From assembly GCF_014844095.1 (NCBI RefSeq), contig NZ_CP062163.1, positions 2,699,501-2,763,500 on the forward strand: a stretch of 64,000 nucleotides of DNA, read 5' to 3'. This document shows, in pieces, positions 45,558 through 54,550 of the stretch; the first letter of the stretch is position 1; each line of letters starts with the position of its first letter. The position numbers were made by a program, and so were the translations under genes. Source of the stretch: Brevibacillus sp. JNUCC-41 (GTDB lineage: Bacteria > Bacillota > Bacilli > Bacillales > DSM-1321). A model generated the notes under the pieces. The model had not been told where the DNA came from. It did not search any database and worked only from the letters and a program-made list of their open reading frames with translations.

Positions 45558-46697
45558 ATGGATATGAACTTATTCAAGCAAGAAGTTATTTTATATAGTA
45601 AGGAAATCGGCATTGATAAAATCGGCTTTACATCAGCCACGGCTTTTACCGAATTGAAAGGTAGGCTGATACGTCAACAGAAGCTGGATTATCAGTCAGG
45701 GTTTGAAGAAACCGATATAGAAAAGAGGGTAAGCCCTGAATTGATATTCGATAAACCGCAATCCATCATTTCGATTGCGCTTGCTTATCCTTCGAAATTG
45801 AAGGATGCTCCGCAAAGTACAAAAAGTGAGCGACGCGGGATCTTTTGCAGGGCTTCTTGGGGAACGGATTATCATACCGTTCTTCGAAATAGATTGCAGT
45901 TACTTGAGAATTTCATTAAAGATAAAGTGCCAGGGGCATTGACGAAATCCATGGTTGATACGGGTGAATTATCAGATAGGGCAGTGGCTGAGCGTGCGGG
46001 AATTGGCTGGAGTGGAAAAAACAGTATGATCATCACTCCGGAATTCGGGTCTTATGTATATTTGGGGGACATGATTACAAACCTGCCATTTGAACCTGAT
46101 CAACCGATGGAAGATCAATGCGGGACATGCAATAAATGTGTCGATGTTTGCCCGACTGGTGCGCTTGTTCAGGGCGGGCAGCTAAATTCCAAGCGTTGCA
46201 TTGCATTCTTAACCCAGACAAAAGGTTTCCTTCCGGATGAGTTCAGGACGAAAATAGGCAATCGTTTGTATGGTTGTGATACATGCCAGACAGTTTGTCC
46301 GAAAAACAAAGGAATGGATTTTCATTTCCATGAAGAGATGGAACCCGACCCCGAGCTGGCGAAACCGCTGTTGAAACCACTGCTTACGATTTCAAATCGG
46401 GACTTTAAAGAGAAATACGGCCATGTATCTGGCTCTTGGCGTGGTAAAAAGCCAATCCAACGAAATGCCATTTTAGCACTGGCCCACTTCAAAGATGAAA
46501 CGGCATTACCCCAATTGATACAGGTCATGAAGGAAGATCCAAGGCCTGTAATACGAGGAACTGCGGCTTGGGCAGTTGGGAAAATTGGCCGGGAGCAGGC
46601 CGTTTCCATTCTGGAGGAAGCAAGAATGAAGGAAACGGATGAAGAGGTACTGGCGGAAATTGAGAAAGGACTGCAGTTTACCTTGGAAACAAAATGA
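45558..46697 (+). CDS. queG: Epoxyqueuosine reductase QueG
   Basis: The 379-residue enzyme does the last step of queuosine synthesis, reducing epoxyqueuosine in tRNA with cobalamin and two [4Fe-4S] clusters. Both cluster motifs are visible: C-G-T-C-N-K-C-V-D-V-C-P and C-D-T-C-Q-T-V-C-P. A C-terminal HEAT-like repeat (about 300-375) helps tRNA binding. ATG 45558 has AGGTGA just upstream; an in-frame GTG (45549) overlaps it. It corresponds to B. subtilis yhbA/queG, near the YhbB-like and trmL genes as in that genome. Confidence 0.93.
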   Translation: MDMNLFKQEVILYSKEIGIDKIGFTSATAFTELKGRLIRQQKLDYQSGFEETDIEKRVSPELIFDKPQSIISIALAYPSKLKDAPQSTKSERRGIFCRASWGTDYHTVLRNRLQLLENFIKDKVPGALTKSMVDTGELSDRAVAERAGIGWSGKNSMIITPEFGSYVYLGDMITNLPFEPDQPMEDQCGTCNKCVDVCPTGALVQGGQLNSKRCIAFLTQTKGFLPDEFRTKIGNRLYGCDTCQTVCPKNKGMDFHFHEEMEPDPELAKPLLKPLLTISNRDFKEKYGHVSGSWRGKKPIQRNAILALAHFKDETALPQLIQVMKEDPRPVIRGTAAWAVGKIGREQAVSILEEARMKETDEEVLAEIEKGLQFTLETK

Positions 46698-46710
46698 TAT
46701 TTAAGATGTA

Positions 46711-46752
46711 GAGGCTGTCCCATAAGACGTAAATGACTTTTGGGGCAGCTTC
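46711..46752 (+). terminator. Terminator of queG
   Basis: GCTGTCCCATAAG pairs with CTTTTGGGGCAGC (near-perfect) and is followed by a T-rich stretch. Confidence 0.7.
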
Positions 46753-47170
46753 TTTCTCTTTTTTCTAGTTATGGACATTACCACTGAAGGTAACCGGATA
46801 GCTGTCATTTTATATTCTAAGTAGTAGTCTTTTGTAGTAAATACATTATTGAACAGAAGATAAAACCAGTATCGATTATCAGCAGAACTTACATCCCCAT
46901 AATAAGATTGCTGTTATACGGGTATATTTGTTACGGCATCTACCAATTCATACTTAAGGTGAACTGCAGCACCGCTTATTTCGGACACTTTCCATTCTGA
47001 ATAACTAGTTGTTATGCTATTCCTATGGTGGGGATATTTGTATATATATAAATATATATACCTGTGGGTACCTAAAAAGAGAGATTATTGGGCTGTTAAT
47101 AATCAGCAAATCGTTAGCTCTCGAAGCATGACTGTCCAAATTTAAATGACTTGAGTCCCCCCTATCCCTC
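46753..47170. other. Gap, possibly with a decayed frame
   Basis: No intact gene. On the minus strand around 46920-47010 a short protein-like run lacks a start and stops early; it may be a relic. A TATATA-rich tract lies at 47041-47062. Confidence 0.3.
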
Positions 47171-47863
47171 TTAACGTGGAGGAAACTGGTCATCTTGTCT
47201 TTTATCTATATACAAAGTGCCATCACTTTGTATTTCAGCATAAAATACATCTTGTAGGCATACACCAAACTGCTGTAATTGCGTTTCCAACCAGTTTTGG
47301 TTTAAACTCAGTTTACTTAAATTATGAGGAATGATTTTTCCATCCACAATAATTTCTGTAGGTATGTATAATGGTTTCACATAAGTAATATCCTTTTTGG
47401 AAACACTCTGGCTATCCACTTTTTTTAAGACAGACAATTGACCATTTGGTTCTAAAACGGCATAGTTTACCTCTTGCATGGAGAATATGCTTTGTTCTCG
47501 CAATAGCATGCTAAGGTCATCCATGTTTAATTTTTCCCCTTTCAAAGCTTTCTCTAGGATTTTTCCATCTTTGATTACAATTGTAGGTTCGCCGTCAAGT
47601 ATTATACGAGTTTTTGGAGATTTTAAATTAATAAAGCTTACAAGAATAGTGAGTACGGACCAACCGATTAAACTAACGAAGGCGTCAACCATATCAATAC
47701 TTGTATCAATTGTGATGGAAGCAGCCACCGCGCCGATAGTGATACCTGTAATATAGTTGAAGTAAGTCAACTGACTTACTTGTTTTTTTCCCATAATTCG
47801 AGTAATCAATAGTAAAACCACAAAAGCAGCGACCACCCTACTTAACACTTCAATAATGCTCAA
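47171..47863 (-). CDS. DUF421 (YetF/YdfS-like) membrane protein
   Basis: The 230-residue protein has three N-terminal membrane helices with R-I-M-G-K-K-Q-V-S-Q-L-T-Y-F-N-Y-I-T-G-I-T-I-G, then a soluble DUF421 domain with I-I-L-D-G-E-P-T-I-V-I-K-D-G. Relatives in Bacillus are linked to spore membrane and germination. TTG 47863 is preferred since GGAGACGG lies just before it and overlaps the start of the longer frame (47878). It is single and convergent to queG. Confidence 0.78.
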   Translation of the reverse strand: MSIIEVLSRVVAAFVVLLLITRIMGKKQVSQLTYFNYITGITIGAVAASITIDTSIDMVDAFVSLIGWSVLTILVSFINLKSPKTRIILDGEPTIVIKDGKILEKALKGEKLNMDDLSMLLREQSIFSMQEVNYAVLEPNGQLSVLKKVDSQSVSKKDITYVKPLYIPTEIIVDGKIIPHNLSKLSLNQNWLETQLQQFGVCLQDVFYAEIQSDGTLYIDKRQDDQFPPR

Positions 47864-47959
47864 AATTTCCGTCTCCAATCTGGTCTAATCAAGTTAGAAA
47901 ATTGTGTATTCATTCTTATAATTTCCCCAATATTACTTTGATTATAATTCAGCATAAAA

Positions 47960-48112
47960 AAGCCATACTGTAATCGACCCATACGGAAAGGCTTCACACG
48001 TGACTTTAAAATTTATGAATGTAAGGGTTGTTTGGATTGCCCTTTAAAATCAAAAGGCGAGGGAAATCGTCAGGTGCATTTTAATCCCCTTCGCACATAC
48101 ACATTAGCATAG
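47960..48112 (+). pseudogene. Transposase C-terminal remnant
   Basis: A ~50-codon frame without a start reads K-G-F-T-R-D-F-K-I-Y-E-C-K-G-C-L-D-C-P-L, matching the Cys-rich Y-E-C-x-x-C-x-x-C-P segment of IS-type transposases, then G-N-R-Q-V-H-F-N-P. It ends in TAG just before the YhbB-like gene. No ends or other domains remain. Confidence 0.6.
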
Positions 48113-48135
48113 ATGGTAAGAAGGAGGGCATGAAC

Positions 48136-48993
48136 TTGAGGGAACAATTGCAACGCCTTTTACAAGAAAGAGTGGAGTTTTATACTTCCGATGATTTGGA
48201 GCGGAGTGAAAGGAAGTTACATTTGAAGAGGGAAATGATGAGGAACCGTGCTGCTGAAATTGTTCGGGTGAATGCGGCAGGGAAGGTGCATTCGAGGAAA
48301 AAGGAAGATAATGATACAGTCCTGACATATCATGTGCATCTGCAATATTTATTGAAACAGGAGGATTCATTTTATATAGAAGAAGAAATGGAAGAAAGGG
48401 AGGCCCGGTTTCGAAATGGGTATATAGTGGATGAACGTGAGCTTTTTCCCACCTTTGAAACCGAAGAGGCACCGCCAAAATGTGATCCAGGCGCAGATCG
48501 TCTCGCATATAAATATGATCGGATGAAGGCCGTCCAATATGCCGAGCGTTGGTGGAATGAATTCAATCCGGCCTATCATAAATTCACTGATGATTGTACG
48601 AATTTCATTTCACAATGTTTACATGCGGGAGGAATACCGATGTGGGGGGCGCCAAACAAAAATAAGGGCTGGTGGATAAGGGGAAAAAGCTGGAGTTACA
48701 CATGGACGACGGCCCATTCCTTATATCATCTGCTTAAAGCCGGGAATGTCATCAGGACAAAGCGGGTGGAGTCGGCCAAGGAATTGAATTTGGGTGATAT
48801 CCTCTGCATAGATTTCGAAGGCGACGGACGGTTTGATCATAACTTGATTGTTACGGCGAAGGATCAGGACGGGATGCCGCTTGTGAATGCACATACGATG
48901 AACAGCCGTCACCGATATTGGACGTATGAAGATTCGACCAGGTATACACCGAACATCGTTTATAAATTCTTTGTGATTTTGGATGGAGGGTGA
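48136..48993 (+). CDS. yhbB: YhbB-like protein with C-terminal amidase domain
   Basis: The 285-residue protein has a charged helical N-terminal half and a C-terminal papain-like putative amidase domain (about 125-285): A-V-Q-Y-A-E-R-W-W-N, then D-D-C-T-N-F-I-S-Q-C-L with the likely nucleophile Cys, and D-H-N-L-I-V-T with the likely His. Such domains often act on cell-wall peptides, yet no signal peptide is seen. GGAGG (48123-48127) fits TTG 48136 better than ATG 48130. Location between queG and trmL matches B. subtilis yhbB. Confidence 0.8.
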   Translation: MREQLQRLLQERVEFYTSDDLERSERKLHLKREMMRNRAAEIVRVNAAGKVHSRKKEDNDTVLTYHVHLQYLLKQEDSFYIEEEMEEREARFRNGYIVDERELFPTFETEEAPPKCDPGADRLAYKYDRMKAVQYAERWWNEFNPAYHKFTDDCTNFISQCLHAGGIPMWGAPNKNKGWWIRGKSWSYTWTTAHSLYHLLKAGNVIRTKRVESAKELNLGDILCIDFEGDGRFDHNLIVTAKDQDGMPLVNAHTMNSRHRYWTYEDSTRYTPNIVYKFFVILDGG

Positions 48994-49060
48994 TTGGTTT
49001 TTAGTCTTTTTTGTTTAATGCTATAATTAAGGTGAAGTTCAAACTAGAGGTGAAAATGAA

Positions 49061-49549
49061 GTGTCAATACATGTAGTTTTATATCAACCACAGATTCCAG
49101 CAAATACAGGAAATATCGCAAGAACATGTGCAGGGACGGATACGTCTTTACATCTCATCCGCCCGCTCGGTTTCTCGACGGATGACAAACAGCTTAAACG
49201 GGCCGGTCTCGATTATTGGGAAAATGTAAAGATCCATTATTATGATTCGTTAGAAGAGTTTTATGAAAGAAATGCCGGCGGTGAATTTTATTACTTAACG
49301 AAATTTGGAGAGCAGCCGCATTCCAGCTTCGATTACAGTGATCAAGACAGTGAAATATACTTCATTTTTGGCCGTGAAACGACGGGTCTTCCGAAAGAAT
49401 TGATCAAAGAAAATATGGATCGGTGCCTGCGGATTCCGATGACGGATAAAGTACGTTCCCTTAATCTGTCGAACACGGCTGCCATCTTGGTTTATGAAGC
49501 ACTGAGACAGCAAAATTACCGTGAATTGGATTTGAAAACAAAAGGTTGA
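49061..49549 (+). CDS. trmL: tRNA (cytidine(34)-2'-O)-methyltransferase TrmL
   Basis: The 162-residue SPOUT methyltransferase modifies the wobble base of tRNA-Leu species. Family motifs: Q-P-Q-I-P-A-N-T-G-N-I-A-R-T-C at the N terminus, F-G-R-E-T-T-G-L-P near residue 105 and the knot segment I-P-M-T-D-K-V-R-S-L-N-L-S-N near 128. GTG 49061 follows GAGGTGA. It equals B. subtilis cspR/trmL. Confidence 0.93.
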   Translation: MSIHVVLYQPQIPANTGNIARTCAGTDTSLHLIRPLGFSTDDKQLKRAGLDYWENVKIHYYDSLEEFYERNAGGEFYYLTKFGEQPHSSFDYSDQDSEIYFIFGRETTGLPKELIKENMDRCLRIPMTDKVRSLNLSNTAAILVYEALRQQNYRELDLKTKG

Positions 49550-49570
49550 GTTTCACCAATGTCATACTGT

Positions 49571-49595
49571 CATCGGGGACATTTGAGCCCCGATG
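49571..49595 (+). terminator. Hairpin after trmL
   Basis: CATCGGGG pairs perfectly with CCCCGATG; the T run is weak. Confidence 0.55.
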
Positions 49596-49630
49596 ATGGA
49601 TATTTTACATATTCTTAAGGGGTGGGAGCA

Positions 49631-50380
49631 TTGAATAACATTATTGAGAAGATTTTAGATCACCGTTCCATTCGTTCTTTTGAGGACAAGTTATTGTCTG
49701 AGGAACAAATCAATACGATTGTGGAATGTGCCCAAGCGGCATCGACTTCAAGCTATATCCAAGCGTATTCAATCATAGGGGTAACCGATCCCGATAAGAA
49801 AGCCAAGCTTGCTGAACTTGCCGGACCACAATCATATGTAGAGAAGAATGGACATCTATTCGTCTTTTGCGCCGATTTATATCGTCAGGATAGGGTTTCC
49901 GAAATGGAAAACACGGACCTGTCCGAATCGATTGAAAGTACGGAGAAATTCATGGTTGCCTGTATCGATGCTGCTCTTGCGGCTCAAAATGCAGCATTGG
50001 CAGCAGAATCGATGGATCTTGGCATTTGCTATATAGGCGGGATCCGCAATAATCTCCCGGAAGTGTCAGCAATTTTGAATATACCGCATCGCGTTATACC
50101 ATTATTCGGTTTAGTGGTCGGATATCCGAAAAACCGTTCGGATAAAAAGCCGCGTTTGCCGCTGGCCAATATCTATCATGAAAATGGATATCAGGAGGAT
50201 AAGCAAGAGTTCATCGGACAACTTGAAGAGTATAATGAAACGATTTCGAGCTATTACGAGCAACGGACTAAAGGTAAACGAAAAGACACCTGGACCGGTC
50301 AAATGGCTGTAATGCTTGGAAAGAAAAGCAGGTTGTACATGAAAGATTATGTTGAAAAACAAGGTTTTAAGAAACATTGA
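49631..50380 (+). CDS. nfrA: NfrA-like NAD(P)H-dependent nitro/flavin reductase
   Basis: The 249-residue FMN nitroreductase closely resembles B. subtilis NfrA1: N-terminal H-R-S-I-R-S-F, then A-A-S-T-S-S-Y-I-Q-A-Y-S and Y-V-E-K-N-G-H, with a C-terminal K-x-R-P-like basic stretch and R-x-K-D-T-W. It reduces nitro compounds, FMN or thiols under stress. TTG 49631 suits the AAGGGGTGG site better than GTG 49622. It ends in a clear terminator. Confidence 0.86.
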   Translation: MNNIIEKILDHRSIRSFEDKLLSEEQINTIVECAQAASTSSYIQAYSIIGVTDPDKKAKLAELAGPQSYVEKNGHLFVFCADLYRQDRVSEMENTDLSESIESTEKFMVACIDAALAAQNAALAAESMDLGICYIGGIRNNLPEVSAILNIPHRVIPLFGLVVGYPKNRSDKKPRLPLANIYHENGYQEDKQEFIGQLEEYNETISSYYEQRTKGKRKDTWTGQMAVMLGKKSRLYMKDYVEKQGFKKH

Positions 50381-50460
50381 TAGATGAAATTGCTTATTAG
50401 GAATATTCTTGCCTTCCCATAAATGACATCTTTCAAAGTCCTGAATATGGGCCAAGCGGT

Positions 50461-50490
50461 AAAGATCCCGGAAATGTTTCTGGGATCTTT
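50461..50490 (+). terminator. Terminator of the NfrA-like gene
   Basis: AAAGATCCCGGAAA pairs with TTTCTGGGATCTTT (one G-U), loop TG; T-rich sequence follows. Confidence 0.75.
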
Positions 50491-50606
50491 ACCGTTTTCA
50501 TTTATATACGGCTCGGCTCAAGAAACCCCGGCAGAATTTCTTCTTATATGCCCATGAAATTACCATTGACAATATATATAGATAGAATTATAGTAATTAG
50601 GTAATG

Positions 50607-50625
50607 GATAATGATAATCATTTTC
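50607..50625. promoter_or_regulatory. Fur box of the siderophore operon
   Basis: 18 of 19 bases match GATAATGATAATCATTATC. It lies 47 nt before the ATPase start and predicts iron repression of the four-gene operon. Confidence 0.92.
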
Positions 50626-50671
50626 ATTTGAGTTTTTACTTATCTATTTTTCAGTAAATGGAGGTTAAAAA

Positions 50672-51520
50672 ATGGTTCGCCTATATACAGAGAATTTAAA
50701 TATTGGTTATGGTGAACGTTTAATTGTAAAAGATCTCAGTGTGGAAATTCCAGATAAAAAAATCACAACGATCATCGGTTCAAATGGATGTGGAAAATCC
50801 ACACTTTTGAAAGCGATCACCAGGATCATTCCAAATCAATCAGGTTCGGTTGTTTTAGATGGAGTGAATATTTCAAAAGAAAGCACTAAGATCCTTGCAA
50901 GAAAAATGGCCATACTTCCGCAGACACCCGAGAGTGCAAGCGGATTGACGGTTGGGGAGCTCGTATCATATGGGCGTTTTCCCTATCAAAAAGGTTTTGG
51001 GCGCCTGACCCAAAAAGACTATGATGTGATTGATTGGGCACTTGAAGTGACCGGAACGAAAGACTTTAAGTTCCGTCCGGTGGATGCTCTTTCAGGAGGT
51101 CAGCGCCAGCGTGTTTGGATTGCCATGGCCCTTGCCCAGGAAACGGAAATCATTTTCCTTGATGAGCCGACCACTTATTTGGATATGGCGCATCAACTGG
51201 AGGTTCTAGAATTATTACAGAAGCTGAATGTAGAACAGGGACGTACAATCGTCATGGTTCTTCATGATTTAAACCAGGCTGCTCGCTTTGCCGACTATAT
51301 CATTGCCTTAAAGGACGGGGAAATAGTGAAAGCGGGTGATTGCGAAGAAGTCATCACTCATGAAGTGCTTAAGGAAGTATTCCATATTGATGCGGTAATC
51401 GGGCGAGATCAACGAACGAACAAACCAATGTGCAGCACATACAATTTATTAAAAGGAGATTTGACAACAAATGAAAAAGATAATGATCCCGTTTATACTG
51501 CTGTTAGTGTTAATTATTAG
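50672..51520 (+). CDS. Siderophore ABC transporter ATP-binding protein (FecE/YusV-like)
   Basis: The 282-residue ATPase drives Fe3+-siderophore import. Motifs: Walker A G-S-N-G-C-G-K-S-T near 38, signature L-S-G-G-Q-R-Q-R near 145, and Walker B I-I-F-L-D-E-P-T-T-Y-L-D. It resembles YusV, which powers hydroxamate uptake in B. subtilis. GGAGG precedes ATG 50672. Its 3' end overlaps the binding-protein gene by 50 nt. It is first behind a Fur box. Confidence 0.9.
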   Translation: MVRLYTENLNIGYGERLIVKDLSVEIPDKKITTIIGSNGCGKSTLLKAITRIIPNQSGSVVLDGVNISKESTKILARKMAILPQTPESASGLTVGELVSYGRFPYQKGFGRLTQKDYDVIDWALEVTGTKDFKFRPVDALSGGQRQRVWIAMALAQETEIIFLDEPTTYLDMAHQLEVLELLQKLNVEQGRTIVMVLHDLNQAARFADYIIALKDGEIVKAGDCEEVITHEVLKEVFHIDAVIGRDQRTNKPMCSTYNLLKGDLTTNEKDNDPVYTAVSVNY

Positions 51521-52391
51521 TGCTTGTGGTAACGAGTCAACCGAAAAAGAAAAAAGCACCGCTTCAAAAAAGGGAAAATCAGGTACCATCACATATCAAT
51601 CTGAAAATGGTCCTGTTGAAGTTCCGGCAGATCCTCAGCGTGTTTTAGTACTATCATCTTTCGCAGGTAACGTAATGGCATTGGATGTTAACCTTGTAGG
51701 GGTTGATTCGTGGTCTAAAATGAACCCGAACTTTAAAGAGTTAAAAAATGTCGAGGAAGTAACGGACGAAAACCTGGAAAAAATCATCGAGTTGAATCCG
51801 GATTTAATCATTGGTTTATCAACGATTAAAAATGTGGATAAATTAAAGGAAATTGCTCCAACTGTAACGTATACATACGGAAAAGTGGACTATTTAACAC
51901 AACATGTAGAAATTGGTAAACTTTTGAATAAAGAAAAAGAAGCTCAAGCATGGGTGGATGATTTCAAAAAACGGGCAAAAACAACCGGTGATGAAATTAA
52001 GGCTAAAATTGGAGAAGATGCTACCGTTTCCGTTTTCGAAAAGTTTGACAAACAGTTCTATGTATACGGCGATAATTGGGGCCGTGGAACGGAAATCCTT
52101 TATCAAGAAATGAAATTGGGCATGCCGGAAAAGGTAAAAGAAACGGCATTGAAAGATGGTTACTTTGCCTTATCATTAGAAGTCCTGAAAGACTATGCCG
52201 GTGATTATGTGATTTTGAGCAATAACAAAGATCAGGACAATTCATTCCAGCAAACAGATACGTTTAAAAACATACCTGCCGTTAAAAACAATCAACTATA
52301 TGAAGCTGATGCAAAAAAATTCTACTTCAATGATCCAATAACATTAGAATATCAATTAGACTTCTTTTCCAAAAGTTTTCTTGGAAAATAA
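51471..52391 (+). CDS. Siderophore-binding lipoprotein (YfiY/FeuA-like)
   Basis: The 306-residue cluster A binding protein has a lipoprotein signal ending in I-I-S-A-C19, a Lys/Ser linker and a two-lobed periplasmic-binding domain joined by a long helix (about 150-180). It captures ferric siderophore at the cell surface and delivers it to the permeases encoded next. The protein resembles YfiY, which binds schizokinen-type hydroxamates, but the ligand is not certain. Translation is likely coupled to the overlapping ATPase gene. Confidence 0.88.
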   Translation: MKKIMIPFILLLVLIISACGNESTEKEKSTASKKGKSGTITYQSENGPVEVPADPQRVLVLSSFAGNVMALDVNLVGVDSWSKMNPNFKELKNVEEVTDENLEKIIELNPDLIIGLSTIKNVDKLKEIAPTVTYTYGKVDYLTQHVEIGKLLNKEKEAQAWVDDFKKRAKTTGDEIKAKIGEDATVSVFEKFDKQFYVYGDNWGRGTEILYQEMKLGMPEKVKETALKDGYFALSLEVLKDYAGDYVILSNNKDQDNSFQQTDTFKNIPAVKNNQLYEADAKKFYFNDPITLEYQLDFFSKSFLGK

Positions 52392-52400
52392 TACAGCGAG

Positions 52401-52424
52401 GGAGAGGGATTCCAATTCCTCTCC
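52401..52424 (+). terminator. Intercistronic hairpin (attenuator)
   Basis: GGAGAGG pairs with CCTCTCC, followed by TTTTAT. Placed between the binding-protein and permease genes, it could raise the level of binding protein by partial termination and RNA protection. Confidence 0.6.
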
Positions 52425-52457
52425 TTTTATTCTATAAAAAAGAGATGAGAGAGACAG

Positions 52458-53468
52458 ATGACTAATGAAAATCAACGTTTCATCCCATTTATATATAAAC
52501 TGATCATAGGGATCGCTCTATTCATAGGCATGTTCATTATTTCAATGGCATTTGGTGCTGCGGATGTTACCGTAAAAGATGTCTGGCAAGCACTGACATC
52601 AAATGCTGCTGGTGAAAAGCTTTCAATCATTCGGGAAATCCGTTTCCCTCGAGAAGTGGGGGCAATCTTTGTGGGTGCAGCACTTGCCGTTTCCGGTGCC
52701 ATCATGCAGGGAATGACTAGGAATCCACTTGCTGATCCGGGGTTGCTTGGATTGACGGCAGGAGCCAATGCAGGTCTCGCCATTACTTTGGCATTTATTC
52801 CAAATGCCAATAATTTAGGAATCATGATTGCGTGTTTCATAGGTTCTGCTGTGGGGGCAACCATGGTTTTCGGGATCGGTGCTATGAAAAAGGGAGGATT
52901 TTCTCCATTACGGATCGTATTGGCTGGTGCTGCAGTCTCTGCATTCCTTTTTGCCGTTTCGCAAGGGGTCGGCCTATATTTCAAAGTATCAAAAGATGTA
53001 TCGATGTGGACTGCAGGCGGGAATATCGGAACATCATGGGACCAGCTTCGTGTAATCGTCCCGTTCATTTTAATAGGCATCCTTATCTCCCTTATCTTTT
53101 CCAGACAGCTCACCATACTGAGCTTAAGTGAAGAAGTGGCGGTAGGATTAGGTCAAAAGACCACACAAATAAAGGCGGTTCTCTTCGTAGTCATCATTCT
53201 CCTGGCAGGCGCTGCCGTTGCACTTGTTGGGAATATGGTATTCATCGGGTTAATGGTCCCCCATATGGTCCGGGCTTTCGTGGGTACGGATTATCGATTC
53301 ATCCTGCCTATGTCTGCGATTTTAGGGGCCACTTTCATGCTACTTGCCGATACGATCGGCCGTACAATCAATTCTCCATATGAAACACCTGTGGTAGCGA
53401 TTGTTGCGATGATAGGTTTACCTTTCTTCCTCCTAATCGTGCGTAAAGGAGGTAAAGCATTTTCATGA
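52458..53468 (+). CDS. yfiZ: FecCD-family siderophore permease 1 (YfiZ-like)
   Basis: The 336-residue permease has about 10 membrane helices and FecCD motifs: R-F-P-R-E-V-G-A-I-F, G-A-I-M-Q-G-M-T-R-N-P-L-A-D-P-G-L-L-G near residue 80, and the coupling-helix region with F-I-G-L-M-V-P-H-M-V-R. It pairs with the next permease to form the channel. The stop overlaps the next ATG by 4 nt. Confidence 0.9.
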   Translation: MTNENQRFIPFIYKLIIGIALFIGMFIISMAFGAADVTVKDVWQALTSNAAGEKLSIIREIRFPREVGAIFVGAALAVSGAIMQGMTRNPLADPGLLGLTAGANAGLAITLAFIPNANNLGIMIACFIGSAVGATMVFGIGAMKKGGFSPLRIVLAGAAVSAFLFAVSQGVGLYFKVSKDVSMWTAGGNIGTSWDQLRVIVPFILIGILISLIFSRQLTILSLSEEVAVGLGQKTTQIKAVLFVVIILLAGAAVALVGNMVFIGLMVPHMVRAFVGTDYRFILPMSAILGATFMLLADTIGRTINSPYETPVVAIVAMIGLPFFLLIVRKGGKAFS

Positions 53469-54472
53469 TCCAGTCAGCTCTAGTCAAAAAACAGCGATGG
53501 ATAGTAGGTGCACTATCCGCACTCATTATCATTACAATCATTATAGGGACGTGTTCGGGATATTCGAATCTTTCTTTAGGGAGACTGATTCCAACGCTTT
53601 TCGGGCAAGGGACATTTAAAGAGGAATTCATATTATTTTCCGTCCGATTACCACGAATCATCATTACCATTTTAGCAGGCATGGCTCTTGCACTGTCGGG
53701 AGCCATCCTTCAAGGAATCACACGTAATGATTTAGCCGACCCTGGAATCATCGGGATCAACTCAGGAGCCGGTGTTGCCATAGCCGCTTTCTTTCTGTTT
53801 TTCCCGCTTGACGCTGGATCGTTTGTTTATATGGTTCCGCTTGTCGGTTTTATCGGCGCGTTATTGACGGCCTGCTTAATATATATCCTCTCATTTAAGA
53901 GAAGGAGCGGCCTTGAACCCGTTCGGTTAGTATTGATAGGGGTTGGTTTTTCAATGGCGCTTTCAGGCCTGATGATTGTCCTCATTTCATCAGCGGAACG
54001 AGCCAAAGTCGATTTCATCGCAAAATGGTTGGCGGGAAATATATGGGGAACGGATTGGCCTTTCATTTGGGCAGTTCTTCCATGGTTAATTATCCTCATT
54101 CCATTCACTTTATATAAAGCAAATCGTTTGAATCTGCTTGGTTTAAGTGAACCGGTAGCAATTGGGGTCGGTGTTTCGATTGAAAAGGAGCGGATCATAT
54201 TGCTAATCACGGCTGTAGCACTGGCCGCTGCTGCCGTTTCTGTTACAGGCGGAATTGCATTCATTGGACTTATGTCCCCGCATATAGCAAAATCTTTGGT
54301 AGGACCTCGAAATCAACTATTCATTCCGGTTGCCATTTTACTCGGCGGATGGCTATTGTTGCTTGCCGATACAATTGGCCGTAATATAATTGAACCAGAG
54401 GGGATTCCTGCAGGTATCATGGTTGCATTGATCGGTGCTCCTTATTTCATGTATTTATTGTTGAAAAAATAA
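53465..54472 (+). CDS. yfhA: FecCD-family siderophore permease 2 (YfhA-like)
   Basis: The 335-residue permease repeats the FecCD pattern (R-L-P-R-I-I-I-T-I-L-A-G, G-A-I-L-Q-G-I-T-R-N-D-L-A-D-P-G-I-I-G, F-I-G-L-M-S-P-H-I-A-K). It forms a heterodimer with 52458-53468. It is last in the Fur-regulated operon, ended by a strong terminator. Confidence 0.9.
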   Translation: MIQSALVKKQRWIVGALSALIIITIIIGTCSGYSNLSLGRLIPTLFGQGTFKEEFILFSVRLPRIIITILAGMALALSGAILQGITRNDLADPGIIGINSGAGVAIAAFFLFFPLDAGSFVYMVPLVGFIGALLTACLIYILSFKRRSGLEPVRLVLIGVGFSMALSGLMIVLISSAERAKVDFIAKWLAGNIWGTDWPFIWAVLPWLIILIPFTLYKANRLNLLGLSEPVAIGVGVSIEKERIILLITAVALAAAAVSVTGGIAFIGLMSPHIAKSLVGPRNQLFIPVAILLGGWLLLLADTIGRNIIEPEGIPAGIMVALIGAPYFMYLLLKK

Positions 54473-54482
54473 AATCTTGCAA

Positions 54483-54510
54483 AAATCCCCTGAAATTTTT
54501 CAGGGGATTT
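54483..54510. terminator. Terminator between yfhA-like and glnL genes
   Basis: AAATCCCCTGA pairs with TCAGGGGATTT; it can serve both convergent genes. Confidence 0.8.
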
Positions 54511-54550
54511 GATGTCTTTTCAATGCTTCCGTTTTTGGTTTTAATCAGGA

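Noticed and set aside
47041-47062. TATATATA-rich tract as a replication or recombination site
   Set aside because: It is a short AT repeat with no associated boxes or genes.
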